A DNA stretch of 64,000 nt from Berberis thunbergii (lineage: Eukaryota > Streptophyta > Magnoliopsida > Ranunculales > Berberidaceae): the NCBI GenBank assembly GCA_003290165.1, contig QNQO01001157.1:1-64000 (forward strand). Direction: 5' to 3'. The notes beneath the pieces were generated by a model. The model was not told where the DNA came from. It worked only from the letters and a program-made list of their open reading frames with translations, and made no database searches. The position numbers and the translations under genes are program-made. This document shows positions 1 to 9,419 of this stretch, one piece after another. The stretch's first letter is position 1, and the number at the start of each line of letters is the position of its first letter.

Positions 1-45
1 ACATTGCTCTAAAAACAATCGAACGGCTCAAATTGATGCACATGA
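1..45. mobile_element. Right arm of fold-back MITE (family F1), cut by window edge
   Basis: This matches the right arm of the F1 elements at 6488-6646 and 7632-7768, ending in the inverted form of TTCATGTGCATCAA. The left arm lies outside the window. Confidence 0.6.
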
Positions 46-639
46 CGGGTCATGTGCATAGTGCACATAAACCCTCCTCAATCCGAAAATGACTCATTAG
101 CTCTTCTTTTCCCAGTTTTGCAATACAGACTAAAATTTTCGCTTTTTCAAATTCCAAAAAGAAAAAGAAAAGGGCGAATGAAAGAAATTACATTTTTCGA
201 AGGTTTTTCAAAACATTTCGAGGTTTGTTAGTAAATTTTGGGGTATTTTTTTTCATAATCAACTACTAAAAGTTATATTTTTGGAATTTTTTCATAAATT
301 TTGAGTTTTTTTTTTTCTAATTATCATCCATTTTAATTATTTATTGATTTTGAAATCACTCCCTGATTTCCTAATTATAACGTCTTCTACTTATATATTT
401 TTTTTCAACTACTCCTTGATTTTCTAATTATAGGCATTTTAGTTCATTTAATGTGTTTAATACATTTATTTAATTACATATTATTTTTTGACATATTTAA
501 TATACCCTCAAAATTCATTATATATTTCATTTATCCTCGAAATTTTTACATTTTTTCTTTACACACCGAAATATTTTCTTAAAACCAATAAACCAAAATT
601 AACTCGAAAAATGAAATCAACAATCCTTGACTATATGTA
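46..639. other. AT-rich spacer, no gene seen
   Basis: AT-rich DNA with many homopolymer runs. The 62-codon open frame at 488-676 is low complexity and has no recognisable motif. The first 400 bases recur at 7766-8193 as part of the segmental duplication. Confidence 0.6.
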
Positions 640-1178
640 CTTGACCATCAATGTTATAGGTTTTTCAGTAACATGAATAATACTATTATTTTTTGTAACG
701 TCATAATATAATCTATATGTAATTGACCATCAGTGTTACACGTTTTTTTTAGTAACATGATAATATTGTTTTTTAGTAATGCATAATATATACATATTGT
801 AATTAACCATCAGTGTTACAGGTGTTTTATAGTATCGTTACAATACTATTTTTAATAACGTCATAAATACTATATGTAATTGACCACCAGTGTTGCATGT
901 TTTTTTAGTAACGTCATAATATCATGTTTTAGTAACATCGTGTTAACGCCATAATACTATCTTGGTAACGTCATAATACTATATGTATTGTAACATCATA
1001 ATATATACTATATGTAATTGACCATCAGTTTTACACGTTTTTTTTAGTAACATGATAATACTATTTTTTAGTAACGTCATAATATATACTATATGTAATT
1101 GACCATCAGTGTTACATGTGTTTTATAGTAAGTCGTAATACTATTTTTTTAATAACGTCATAATACTATATGTAATTG
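640..1178. repeat. Degenerate minisatellite, GTAATTGACCATCAGTGTTAC type
   Basis: About eight imperfect tandem units of roughly 60-75 bp alternate the phrase GTAATTGACCAtCAGTGTTAC with T-rich sequence and AGTAACgTCATAATACTAT. The array continues at 1801-1990 after an insertion. Related phrases (AATAACGTTATAATATATAC) also occur near 6760, 12060 and 12765. Confidence 0.8.
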
Positions 1179-1800
1179 TAGTCGGTCTAAAGAGCCAGGG
1201 GAGGCGCGCTAGAGAAGCACGAGGGAGCCTCCCTGGCACTTTTTTTTAATCTCGCCTCTTACCTCTCCTCTCAGTCTCGCCATCATTATCTCTCTCTCTC
1301 TCTCTCTCACTGACCACTGACAGATAGCTAACCACCATCATCGCCTCAGCCATCTTGCAGCCTTCTCTTCTTCTGATTTCTTCTTCACCGACCAGCAACA
1401 ACCACCTCGTCGACCTCACACACAGCTTCCTCTGGTCCTCAGTCATTCTCAACTTCTCCCCAACTCGCAGTAGATCAATCTTGCTTCCAACTCTAGCCTT
1501 TCCTTCTCCCGACCATTAGACGACCTGTCATCCTTCTCTTCCACTCGCAATTGCACACAACCTCTCCTTCTTCCATCACGATGCTTTTTCCTCTCCAAAG
1601 AGCCACCTCACCACCATCTCTAATCACCTTCTTCTCTTCCTTTGCAGACAGTTCTTCCTCCTCATAACTTGTTCTTCGAGAGGGGTTTATTGCTTAACGT
1701 CTGTCACCGTTCCATTTTTGGCATGTTTAATACCCTCTCTCATGAAAATGTGCAGGGAAACCTCTTCTAACGCTAGGGGCCTGGCTCTTAAGTATTTTCG
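1179..1800. mobile_element. 622-bp insertion in the minisatellite with 9-bp target duplication
   Basis: The array unit is interrupted exactly between two copies of ATGTAATTG (1170-1178 and 1801-1809). A 9-bp duplication is typical of Mutator-like elements. The ends share only a short imperfect inverted motif (TAAAGAGCCAGG near 1188; inverted near 1780-1792), so family assignment is weak. The body is CT-rich like a plant 5' leader, with a (CT)n run near 1291-1308. It has no convincing coding frame; the minus frame at 1246-1452 is low complexity. It could be a Pack-MULE with a captured promoter or leader. Confidence 0.55.
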
Positions 1801-2000
1801 ATGTAATTGACCACCAGTGTTACATGATTTTTTGTAACGTCATAATACCATATGCAATTGACCATCACTGTTACACGTGTTACATGTTTTTTTAGTAACA
1901 TCATTATACTATATATGTTTTAGTGACGTATACTATATGTAATTGACCATCAGTTGTTACGGCATTTTTTCAGTAACGTCGTGATAATTTCAATGACTAC
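1801..2000. repeat. Minisatellite, continuation
   Basis: The same unit as at 640-1178 resumes after the 622-bp insertion, with about three more imperfect units. Confidence 0.75.
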
Positions 2001-2114
2001 ATCATCAAACTAGTTAATTGTGAACCACATATGCTAGACACAAGTACTTTATTTTATTTCAGAAGTTATTGAGATTGTTGTTTACATAGTTTTACATAGT
2101 TTGAGAATCAGAAA

Positions 2115-2255
2115 TTCTAGGATACCTGGTGATGTGTCTGGTAGGTGCCAGGCACCATTGATCTTTGCCTAGAGATGGGTGTTACACCTATCTCGATGCA
2201 ATATCAATGGTGTTTGACCCTACCAGGCACAGGGCCAAGCATCGTAGTAGTGCTC
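2115..2255. mobile_element. Probable MITE, TGCCAGGCACC family
   Basis: An inverted-repeat segment: GGTGCCAGGCACC near 2146 is opposed by ACCAGGCAC near 2222, with CGATG/CATCG phrases inside. Related segments lie at 52741-52865 and 54286-54400, which suggests a dispersed family. The ends are not defined. Confidence 0.4.
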
Positions 2256-3148
2256 TTGAGAATTGATGAAACACATTTAAAATTTGATATGAATTTATAA
2301 AATGAACAATTAAAATGGTGTATCCAAAACCAAAATATATATTTTTTCCAATAAGAGGGGATGACCAACAAGATATTTCCTGGAAAAAAAAATCAACAAG
2401 TTGTTTCTTAGGGAGGATTGTTTATACCAACAAATTTTTCTTGTAAATTTTATTTTTATAATAAAAAAATTCTTAGTAAAATCACCCATTTTTTCCAAGG
2501 AAAATTTCCTTCATAATTATAGGTATTTACGAGGAGCATTTTTGTCATAGCAAATACTATTTTACAGATGAAAAAATTTGTTTATCTAGGGGGGGGGGCT
2601 CCTGCGCACAAATTACATCCGTAGGATCTGATTCCGACGATCCAGATCAATGGACTTAAAAAAAATTATTGTATCCAATTACATCCGTAGGATCTGAATT
2701 AATCACAACTGGTAAATTTCAATTACAGATTGGCAAATTTCAAGTTTTTGTCCTGGTCATTGAAATATTATACGTCTACGGATCTGAATTAATCACATCT
2801 AAAGCCAGCTGATACAACTTTCCTTCTTTTTTCTTCTCTTTCTTGCTTCTCTCTGTTTTTATTTCTTTATTTCTTCTTCGATCCAATTAGGGTTAGGGTT
2901 TCAATTCGATTGGATTCAACTCTTCAACGCCTTTGTTTTTGAATTTGGGATTCCTTTGGACGTCAAAGTGAACGATTAGAGTTTTGTATAAATAACTGAT
3001 TGAATTTGTCCTCACTTTGTTCTTCTTTCAATTGTATTGGATTGACAACTTTTTCTTTCTTTTTCTTGTGTACAAATGCTTATAAAAACAAACACACACA
3101 TATTTAGAGCCTTTTAGGGTTGTTCAGAAAAATTTCTGGTTGTGATTG

Positions 3149-3999
3149 ATGGTGGTACCGACGATCGTGCTGTACGCGAGTCCTCCTGGGAGTATCTACT
3201 TGACGCCTCACCCTTGTGTGTCATCTGATTATGATTTGAACAGTCGGCCTTGTTGTTCGTCGCATGTTGCATCGACACAGAGATCGGTATGAGGTCTTCA
3301 TGCTTGTTTTGGGTAATTCTTCGTCGATAAGGCACGCGGCTTCCACAAGCTATAGTGGTGGTGTGGTGGAGGAGTTGAGTGGTTTGAATTCGATTTGGCA
3401 TGATAGAGGGGATGAATTGAGTAGCTCTTATTCTTATTCTTCATCGTCCTCCATTAAATGTAGATATCAGAGCCCTATTTGGTGCCTATCTCCACTCTTA
3501 TCATTCAAATTCGCGTTGGCCTTCTTCTGCTAGAGAAGGGTTGCTTAATGGGTTTGTTTCGAAATGCTTTGGGCTCGTTTCTTGATCATGATTCTGTGCC
3601 TGTTCACAGAGGTGGGTAGATGGGGATTCATCATCTGTGGTTGTATTAGATGAATTTACCTTTAACATGGAAGAGAGTTTCGCTCAGAATTTGACTTGCG
3701 ACCCTTATGCAAAGGAGTTGCTTTCTGGTGCTCAATCCAAGCATAAAATCTTCCTTGACGGCCTTATTGTGAAGGCATTTTATGAAGCAGAGAAAGCGCA
3801 TCGTGGGCAGGTAATTTTGATTTGAGCTGCATAGTTGTGTTTGTTAGTGGAATCTGATTGAATGAATGGTATTAACAAGCTTGTGCTTTGGTTGTAGATG
3901 CGAGCAAGTGGGGATCCATATTTGCACCATTGTGGTCAAACTACAATTTTGTTGGCAGCTATTGGAGCTAATTGCACAATTGTTGCAGCTGGGCTTGTT
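3149..3999 (+). pseudogene. Captured fragment of a chloroplast RelA/SpoT homologue (RSH2/3 type), copy 1
   Basis: Functional relatives are plastid enzymes that make and hydrolyse (p)ppGpp. The fragment starts at an ATG (3149) with a Ser-rich, transit-peptide-like stretch (MVVPTIVLYASPPGSIYL). It later reads IWHDRGDELSSSYSYSS, EPYAKELL-like [17 protein letters not shown] and [13 protein letters not shown]. Intron 1 is 3811-3897 (GT-AG). Exon 2 opens [12 protein letters not shown] and [12 protein letters not shown], which is the start of the HD hydrolase domain. The frame stops being RSH just where the conserved HD residues should follow. A TGA plus single-base losses near 3290-3320 and another near 3475 break exon 1. 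It cannot encode an enzyme. Confidence 0.85.
3811..3897 (+). other. Retained intron 1 of the RSH fragment
   Basis: An 87-bp GT-AG intron separates AEKAHRGQ from MRASGDPYL. The same intron lies at 9110-9196 in copy 2. Its presence argues for DNA-level capture. Confidence 0.85.
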
Positions 4000-4187
4000 A
4001 ACAAAAGAGAGAAGAAAAAAGAAGGAAAGTTTGGAGAGAGGAGATGGAAGAAGTGGGACCCGGGGGGTGAATTAAAAAAAAAAATTTAAGTCCAATCCAA
4101 CGATAAAAAAATTGATAAATTTTTTTTAAGTCCATCAATCTGGACCATCGGATCAAATCCTACGAATTGTGCGCAGGAGCCCCCCCC

Positions 4188-4800
4188 GAGTCCCTTATAT
4201 CGACCAACATAAAGACAATTTTTTCTTGGAAAAAAGTTTTATCAAATTTTTTACTTTTCCCAAGGAAGCATTTCCTCGAAAAAGGCCTTGATTGTTGTAG
4301 TGTCGGTACCAACGGGGACAATACAAATTTCAGAGATTCAACGATTCTGTATTGTCTTGTACCGAATTTTTTTTACAGGTAGGGAAACAACATCACCCCA
4401 TTCTTTATCGTCCTGAACAGTGCCCACCCTGAAAACATCAATTGAAATCCCAATCTCAAGAACCTAATTAATGATTGTGGTTTCAAAATTTAGAAAAATA
4501 AAAAATGTGCATCTCTAACAAGATCGACGGTTTATAAGTTACTAAAAAAACTAATAAAAGAAGACGATGGTGGCATCTGAGGTGGATGGGAACCGAGCGA
4601 GAGAGATGGGACAGATAGCGATGGGTTAGTTTGGAGGTGGTGATAGTGAGGTCAACTAGGGATGGTGGTGTGGATTGAAGAAGATGAATGAAGTTGCATG
4701 TGGTTGTGTTGATGTGAGGTGGTGATGTTTTCTTGGTGGAGGAGGTTGCAGTGGTTCACTTACATTGGTGGTGGTTGTTAAAATAAATTATTTTTTTGGT
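4188..4800. other. Spacer, no gene seen
   Basis: Non-coding sequence between the Pack-MULE and the terpene synthase promoter block, repeated at about 9486-10100. Open frames here (for example 9453-9785 on the minus strand) match no family I recognise and are not preserved in copy 1. Confidence 0.55.
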
Positions 4801-5040
4801 TGGTTTGATCCTTTTTATTCATTTATTAATCTATGCCATCAAAGTAGAACGTGCATGTAGATCCAAACTCGTACATATATAGCACATCTTCATCCCTCAC
4901 CCAGCGATGTGGGACTATATATATCACCAAGGTAGTTTGTCAGCCTCCTGAGCGCGCCCACACATGGAGCTGTCAGCCTCAGAGCCTGTCCACTCAGGGT
5001 ATTACAATAATGGATATCTGACCAACTAAGCTATAATCAA
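4800..5040 (-). mobile_element. LTR-like fragment upstream of terpene synthase exon 1 (copy 1)
   Basis: Read on the minus strand it contains GTCCCACATCGC followed by a phrase resembling the solo LTR at 8364-8631 (GGATGATGATCTTTATATG), and then GAGTGGACAGG and TGACAGCTCCATGTGTGGGC. It is a decayed relative of small LTRs carrying the CCCACATCGC motif. It lies 360-600 bp upstream of the exon 1 ATG and recurs at 10100-10341. Its ends are not defined. Confidence 0.45.
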
Positions 5041-5115
5041 TGGCCGGTTGCTGTTAATTGTTGTGGTAGAGGTTGATTAAGGGGTTTTTTTTTTTTTCTA
5101 TTTATATATATAATC

Positions 5116-5121
5116 CACGTG
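5116..5121 (+). promoter_or_regulatory. G-box (CACGTG) upstream of orphan terpene synthase exon 1
   Basis: A CACGTG hexamer lies 285 bp upstream of the ATG. G-boxes bind bHLH/bZIP factors in plants. Function here is inferred only; copy 2 has the same site at 10417-10422. Confidence 0.4.
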
Positions 5122-5295
5122 CCCCTCATAATTTACAATGTAGCATGCTTCTAGAATGTACGATGAATGAAAAACAAGGTAATTGTTTTGTGATTGACCA
5201 ATAGTATCAACGTGTATACATAGAATGATTAACCAGACACGTCTCTCGAACAAGTTTCACATGTCTTAGATGTAGATATTTTGAGTCTCCTTCTC

Positions 5296-5307
5296 TATAT
5301 ATATATA
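5296..5307 (+). promoter_or_regulatory. Probable TATA box of the orphan first exon
   Basis: TATATATATATA lies about 100 bp upstream of the ATG at 5406. That leaves room for a leader of roughly 70-80 bp with the A/T-rich context AAAATAAAATG at the start. Confidence 0.55.
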
Positions 5308-5405
5308 CCGCTGTAGTATCTCTGGGTTCTGCACATAAACCTTTATCTTTGTCTTCCTTACTTTGAAAGATCTCTACTCTACCTTGATTCATTCTGAAAA
5401 ATAAA

Positions 5406-5651
5406 ATGCCTCACCAACTCTCTGTTTCCAGGCCTTGTCATCAATACACATCCTTGCCAGTGCCACCAACACCAAGAAGTAGGCAGTATGTCTCTACCCA
5501 CATTGCTGGTCGGGTGAATTGGCGTTACGTAGGTTTTATTACTCATCAACACAATGAAGCATTGTTGGCACCAAGAAAATCTGCAGTGCATTATCAGAAG
5601 AACATTTGGGATCATGAATTCCTTGAGTCTTTGCAAAGTGCATTCTATAAG
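5406..5651 (+). pseudogene. Orphan terpene synthase exon 1 (copy 1)
   Basis: This encodes the same 82 residues as exon 1 of the intact gene at 10707: a Ser/Pro/Arg-rich transit-peptide-like start ([13 protein letters not shown]), then [12 protein letters not shown] and [12 protein letters not shown], and a GT donor at 5652. The intron end is still visible (pyrimidine-poor but ending TTTACAG near 5768 and matching the acceptor region at 13580-13607), but no exon 2 follows. It arose by the segmental duplication. Either it is dead, or it acts as an alternative promoter and first exon for the gene downstream, which would need a 7.9-kb intron. Confidence 0.85.
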
Positions 5652-5831
5652 GTGATTACCACGCATACCTATATACGTCGAGATCAACAGCCTTAATTTT
5701 TTTTTTCGCCTTTAATTATACGACACATCTTTAATTTGAGTAACTAGAGATTAGATGTATGTTTACAGTACTTTCAAGCAGTTCAAAAATTATAGCATTG
5801 AAAAACGTTTTCAACATGGAGCCACGTATGA

Positions 5832-6165
5832 GGTTGATGGAGAAACCTCAACTAATACTGATAAATGATAATACACTGACAGAAAGGACCTGTATCGTGT
5901 ACCGTGTGTAAGACTTTTATCTCACATTGTCCAACCATTTTATGTCCCTCTAGGAATCTGAAAGATTTTTAGTGGCCTATATATTTTACACATTTTTTTA
6001 TGATTCATACATAGCTTTACATAAGCCAAAGCCATTTTGTATTTCATAGCTCAGATTCGCGCATCTGCACGTCACCTAGTGAGGTGACCTAGATGAAAAG
6101 TCTAATACCTTCGTATATCCTAGTATTCTCTTACAAGAGTTTCGCATGTTATAATAATTAGGGAA
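5832..6165. repeat. Terpene-synthase-associated flanking repeat, copy 1
   Basis: Sequence beginning near GATGGAGAAACCTCAACTAA and passing through GAAAGATTTTTAGTGGCC, TAGATGAAAAGTCTAATA and CAAGAGTTTCGC. It recurs at about 7268-7620, 11133-11465 and, more divergent, 17060-17440. The last copy sits directly upstream of a broken terpene synthase exon 1, so this is probably ancestral 5' flank of the gene family. Confidence 0.6.
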
Positions 6166-6169
6166 ATTT

Positions 6170-6350
6170 CTAATTGTCGAGGGAACCAGCGAGGGACCCC
6201 ACAGGGGGGGGGGGGGGGGAGCCGTCCATCCCCCGAGATGTGCGCTTGAACATTCGAGATCTGTGGGTTGAAAATTCAAGTGCGCATCCCGGGGGAGATG
6301 AACGACTCTCTCACCCTGTGGGGTCCCTCGCTAGTTTCCTCGACAGTTAG
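6170..6350. mobile_element. MITE family F2 (CTAAyTGTCGAGG ends), copy 1
   Basis: Inverted ends of about 30 bp: CTAATTGTCGAGGGAACCAG with CGAGGGACCCCACA on the left, and the near-exact inverse ending TTTCCTCGACAGTTAG on the right. A G-run and CGTCCATCCC lie inside. Further copies lie at 11472-11647 (complete) and 12223-12353 (left end missing). Confidence 0.75.
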
Positions 6351-6358
6351 ACGGGTTC

Positions 6359-6475
6359 ATAATTAGGTCAGGACGAGGGAAAGAGCGAGAGGGAGCGCTT
6401 ATCTCAAGGGGGATGGGTACCCATCCCTCGCCCCTTTCCCTCGGTACTTAGAAGGGCTCTAATTAGATAGACAAT
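6359..6475. mobile_element. Small palindromic MITE (F3)
   Basis: A fold-back of about 115 bp. TAATTAG ends flank inverted CGAGGGAAAG arms around the perfect palindrome GGGATGGGTACCCATCCC (6410-6427). It recurs next to F2 at about 11655-11765 and 12362-12475. Confidence 0.6.
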
Positions 6476-6487
6476 AGGATTAATCGA

Positions 6488-6646
6488 TTCATGTGCATCA
6501 ATTCGAGCCGTTAGATTGTTTTTCCTCTTTCTCTCTCCATTAAGGGGTCATGTGCATAGAGAGAGTGATTTAATTTAATTTGTAATTTAATGGAGAGAGA
6601 GAGGAGAACCAAAAACAATCTAACCGCTCAAATTGATGCACATGAA
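6488..6646. mobile_element. Fold-back MITE family F1, copy at 6.5 kb
   Basis: The ends TTCATGTGCATCAA and TTGATGCACATGAA are perfect inverses. The inverted arms continue for about 55 bp through GTTAGATTGTTTTT and CTCTCTCCATTAA. Other copies lie at 1-45 (part), 7632-7768, 11785-11942 and 12491-12648. Confidence 0.8.
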
Positions 6647-6895
6647 AAAGTCCTGTGCATAGTCACATGAACCCCCCTCAATCCGAAAATGACTCATCAG
6701 CTCTTCCTTTCCCAGCTTTTGCAGTATAGACTACATTTGTTTGTAACATTATACTTTTTTTAATAACGTTATAATATATACTATATACAAGGATTGTGAT
6801 TTCGCCAAATTTCATTAAAATTTTCGTTTTTTTAAATTACAAGAAGAAAAGAAAAAAGGCAAATGAAATAAATTACATTTTCGAAGGTTTTTTAA

Positions 6896-7631
6896 AATGA
6901 AAAAGTTATTGTCATTTTACTAAAGTCATGCAAATATGTCTTGAAAAAAAATCTATTTTCACCCATTCACATTGGGCAATGCAGATTAGTCTTAACTTCA
7001 CCTAAATCTATGTGAATTTAAGTCTAATTCTCGCATAAGTCTGGACAAAGTTAAAACTAATCCTCATACTTGCCCAAACTTAAAACTAATCCTCATCCGA
7101 AAACTCACCTTTTTTTTCTTTTTTTTCCCGACAGATTTGTTGAAGACCTCAACCTTCTCCGTAGGAAGCCCAGCCCAGAATATATATTATTTATTTATTT
7201 ATTTTATTTTGTGTTAGTCAGGGCACTTGGAGACGTAGGGACAGGGCACATGCATGATATGTGAGGATGATGGAGGCACCTCAACTGATACTAATAATAC
7301 ACTGACAGAAAGACCCTGTGCGACGTTGAACTCGCATTGTCCAACCATTTTATGTCCCACTCTAGGAATCTGAAAGATTTTTAGTGGCCTATATATTTTA
7401 CACATTTTTTTATGATTCATAGCTTTACATAAGCCAAAGCCATTTTGTATTTCATAGCTTAGATTCATGCATCTGCACATCACCTTAATTTCCGTAAAAA
7501 TGAAGATGCGCGTGCAATTTCATTCAGGTGAGGTGACCTAGATGAAAAGTCTAATATCTTCGTACATCCTAGTATTCTCTGACAAGAGTTTCGCATGTTA
7601 CAATAATTAGAGATACGATAGGATTAATCAA
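6896..7631. other. Unit 1 spacer with second flanking repeat copy; no gene seen
   Basis: AT-rich sequence, then from about 7140 a relative of the region at 16990-17440 (TTTGTTGAAGA, GCACTTGGAGA, ACAGGGCACATG), and at 7268-7620 another copy of the terpene-synthase-associated flanking repeat. The open frames here are short and unconvincing. Confidence 0.55.
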
Positions 7632-7768
7632 TTCATGTGCATCGAGCCGTTAGATTGCTTTAATTTGTAATAGAGTGAGAAATTTAATTTGTAATTTAAT
7701 GGAGAGAGACAGGAGAATCATTACATTGCTCTAAAAACAATCGAACGGCTCAAATTGATGCACATGAA
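7632..7768. mobile_element. Fold-back MITE family F1, shortened copy
   Basis: The ends TTCATGTGCATC and GATGCACATGAA are kept. The left arm is shorter than at 6488-6646. It marks the start of segmental unit 2. Confidence 0.7.
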
Positions 7769-8194
7769 GGGTCATGTGCATAGTGCACATAAACCCTCCT
7801 CAATCCGAAAATGACTCATTAGCTCTTCTTTTCCCAGTTTTGCAATACAGACTAAAATTTTCGCTTTTTCAAATTCCAAAAAGAAAAAGAAAAGGGCGAA
7901 TGAAAGAAATTACATTTTTCGAAGGTTTTTTCAAAACATTTCGAGGTTTTGTTAGTAAATTTTGGGGTATTTTTTTCGTAAAAATACTAAATCAACTACT
8001 AAAAGTTATATTTTTTGTAAATTTTTGGAATTTTTTCATAAATTTTGAGTTTTTTTTTCTAATTATCATCCATTTTAATTATTTATTGATTTTTGAAATC
8101 ACTCCCTGATTTCCTAATTATAACGTCTTCTACTTATATTTTTTTTTTCAACTACTCGATTTTCTAATTATAGGCATTTTAGTTTCATTTAATT

Positions 8195-9298
8195 GTACGC
8201 GAGTCCTCCTGGGAGTATCTACTTGACGCCTCACCCTTGTGTGTCATCTGATTATGATTTGAACAGTCGGCCTTGTTGTTCGTCGCATGTTGCATCGACA
8301 CAGAGATCGGTAGGGGGTCTTTCATGCTTGTTTTTGGGCAATTCTTCGTCGATAAGGCACGCGTGTGAGACCTTTGTGTGGGCGGACTTGAGGGGGAGGG
8401 TGAGGGTGAGGGTTGGAGCCCAATAGGCCCAACAGGCCCGTGGATCCCAAGAGGAGTTGGGCTAGCTACCAAGGGGAAACATAGTCCCACATCGCCTGGG
8501 TAGGGAGGGATGATGATCTTTATATGTGAAGGGTTATCTCCTCATTGTACAGAGGCCTTTTAAAGCCGTGCGGGCCGGATGGTAGCCCAAAGCGGACAGT
8601 ATCTGTACAGTGCGGGAGGTGGGTCGTCACAACGCGGCTTCCACAAGCTATAGTGGTGGTGTGGTGGAGGAGTTGAGTGGTTTGAATTCGATTTGGCATG
8701 ATAGAGGGGATGAATTGAGTAGCTCTTATTCTTATTCTTCATCGTCCTCCATTAAATGTAGAGATCAGAGCCCTATTTTGGTGCCTATCTCCACTCTTAT
8801 CATTCAAATTCGCGTTGGCCTTCTTCTGCTAGAGAAGGGTTGCTTAATGGGTTTGTTCGAAATGCTTTGGGCTCGTTTCTTGATCATGATTCTGTGCCCG
8901 TTCACAGAGGTGGGGTAGATGGGGATTCATCATCTGTGGTTGTATTAGATGAATTTACCTTTAACATGGAAGAGAGTTTCGCTCAGAATTTGACTTGCGA
9001 CCCTTATGCAAAGGAGTTGCTTTCTGGTGCTCAATCCAAGCATAAAATCTTCCTTGACGGCCTTATTGTGAAGGCATTTTATGAAGCAGAGAAAGCGCAT
9101 CGTGGGCAGGTAATTTTGATTTGAGCTGCATAGTTGTGTTTGTTAGTGGAATCTGATTGAATGAATGGTATTAACAAGCTTGTGCTTTGGTTGTAGATGC
9201 GAGCAAGTGGGGATCCATATTTGCACCATTGTGTTCAAACTACAATTTTGTTGGCAGCTATTGGAGCTAATTGCACAGTCGTTGCAGCTGGGCTTATT
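8195..9298 (+). pseudogene. Captured RSH2/3-type fragment, copy 2
   Basis: The segmental copy of the fragment at 3149. It lacks the first eight or so codons and the upstream TIR, because of the 450-3170 deletion. The reading frame is better preserved here: RSVGGLSCLFLGNSSSIRHA stays open where copy 1 has a stop. It is interrupted by a solo LTR (8364-8631). Later it reads HDRGDELSSSYSYSSSSSIK, then after a frame slip [17 protein letters not shown] and [13 protein letters not shown], then intron 9110-9196 and exon 2 from [12 protein letters not shown] to about 9298. The remaining HD domain and the synthetase domain are absent, so it is a pseudogene fragment. Confidence 0.85.
8364..8631 (+). mobile_element. 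Solo LTR (268 bp) with 5-bp target duplication
   Basis: It starts TGTGAGACC and ends GGTCGTCACA (TG...CA) and is flanked by ACGCG on both sides (8359-8363, 8632-8636). Copy 1 of the RSH fragment has the unoccupied site with a single ACGCG (3334-3338). It contains GTCCCACATCGCCTGG and CGGACAGTATCTGTACAG, phrases common in small plant LTRs. No internal retrotransposon sequence remains. Confidence 0.9.
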
Positions 9299-9419
9299 AA
9301 CAAGAGAGAGAAGAAAAAAGAAGGAAAGTTTGGAGAGAGGAGATGGAAGAAGTGGGACCCGGGGGTGAATTAAAAAAAAATTTAAAGTCCAATCCAACGA
9401 TAAAAAAATTGATAAATAA

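Larger units (their letters stand above)
2589..4187. mobile_element. Pack-MULE-like element carrying an RSH gene fragment (copy 1)
   Basis: Terminal inverted repeats of about 70 bp are visible. The left end runs GGGGCTCCTGCGCACAA, GTAGGATCTGAT, TCCAGAT, ATGGACTTAAAAAAAA (about 2589-2663). The right end (about 4119-4187) is its imperfect inverse, ending TTGTGCGCAGGAGCCCC. Long terminal inverted repeats around host DNA are the hallmark of Pack-MULEs. The interior holds the upstream region, exon 1, intron 1 and the start of exon 2 of a RelA/SpoT homologue. The intron is present, so DNA rather than mRNA was captured. No target-site duplication is obvious beside the G and C runs, and no transposase is present. 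Confidence 0.75.
1..6895. repeat. Segmental tandem duplication, unit 1
   Basis: Sequence from the window start to about 6895 reappears from about 7722 to 12190. Positions 1-450 match 7722-8193 (offset 7721), and 3171-6895 match 8196-12187 (offset about 5025, then about 5300 after a solo LTR insertion in unit 2). Segment 450-3170 is absent from unit 2, so a deletion of about 2.7 kb followed the duplication. Unit 1 includes a captured RSH fragment, a terpene synthase promoter and exon 1, and several MITEs. Copies of 5406-5696 and 10707-10997 translate identically, so the duplication looks fairly recent. The true left edge lies outside the window. Confidence 0.9.

Noticed and set aside
640..1990. 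Possible CRISPR-like direct repeats
   Set aside because: Plant nuclear DNA. Repeats are degenerate and contiguous without unique spacers; this is a minisatellite.
3149..9298. Functional RSH genes
   Set aside because: Both copies stop within the HD domain, lack the synthetase domain, and carry frameshifts or an LTR insertion.
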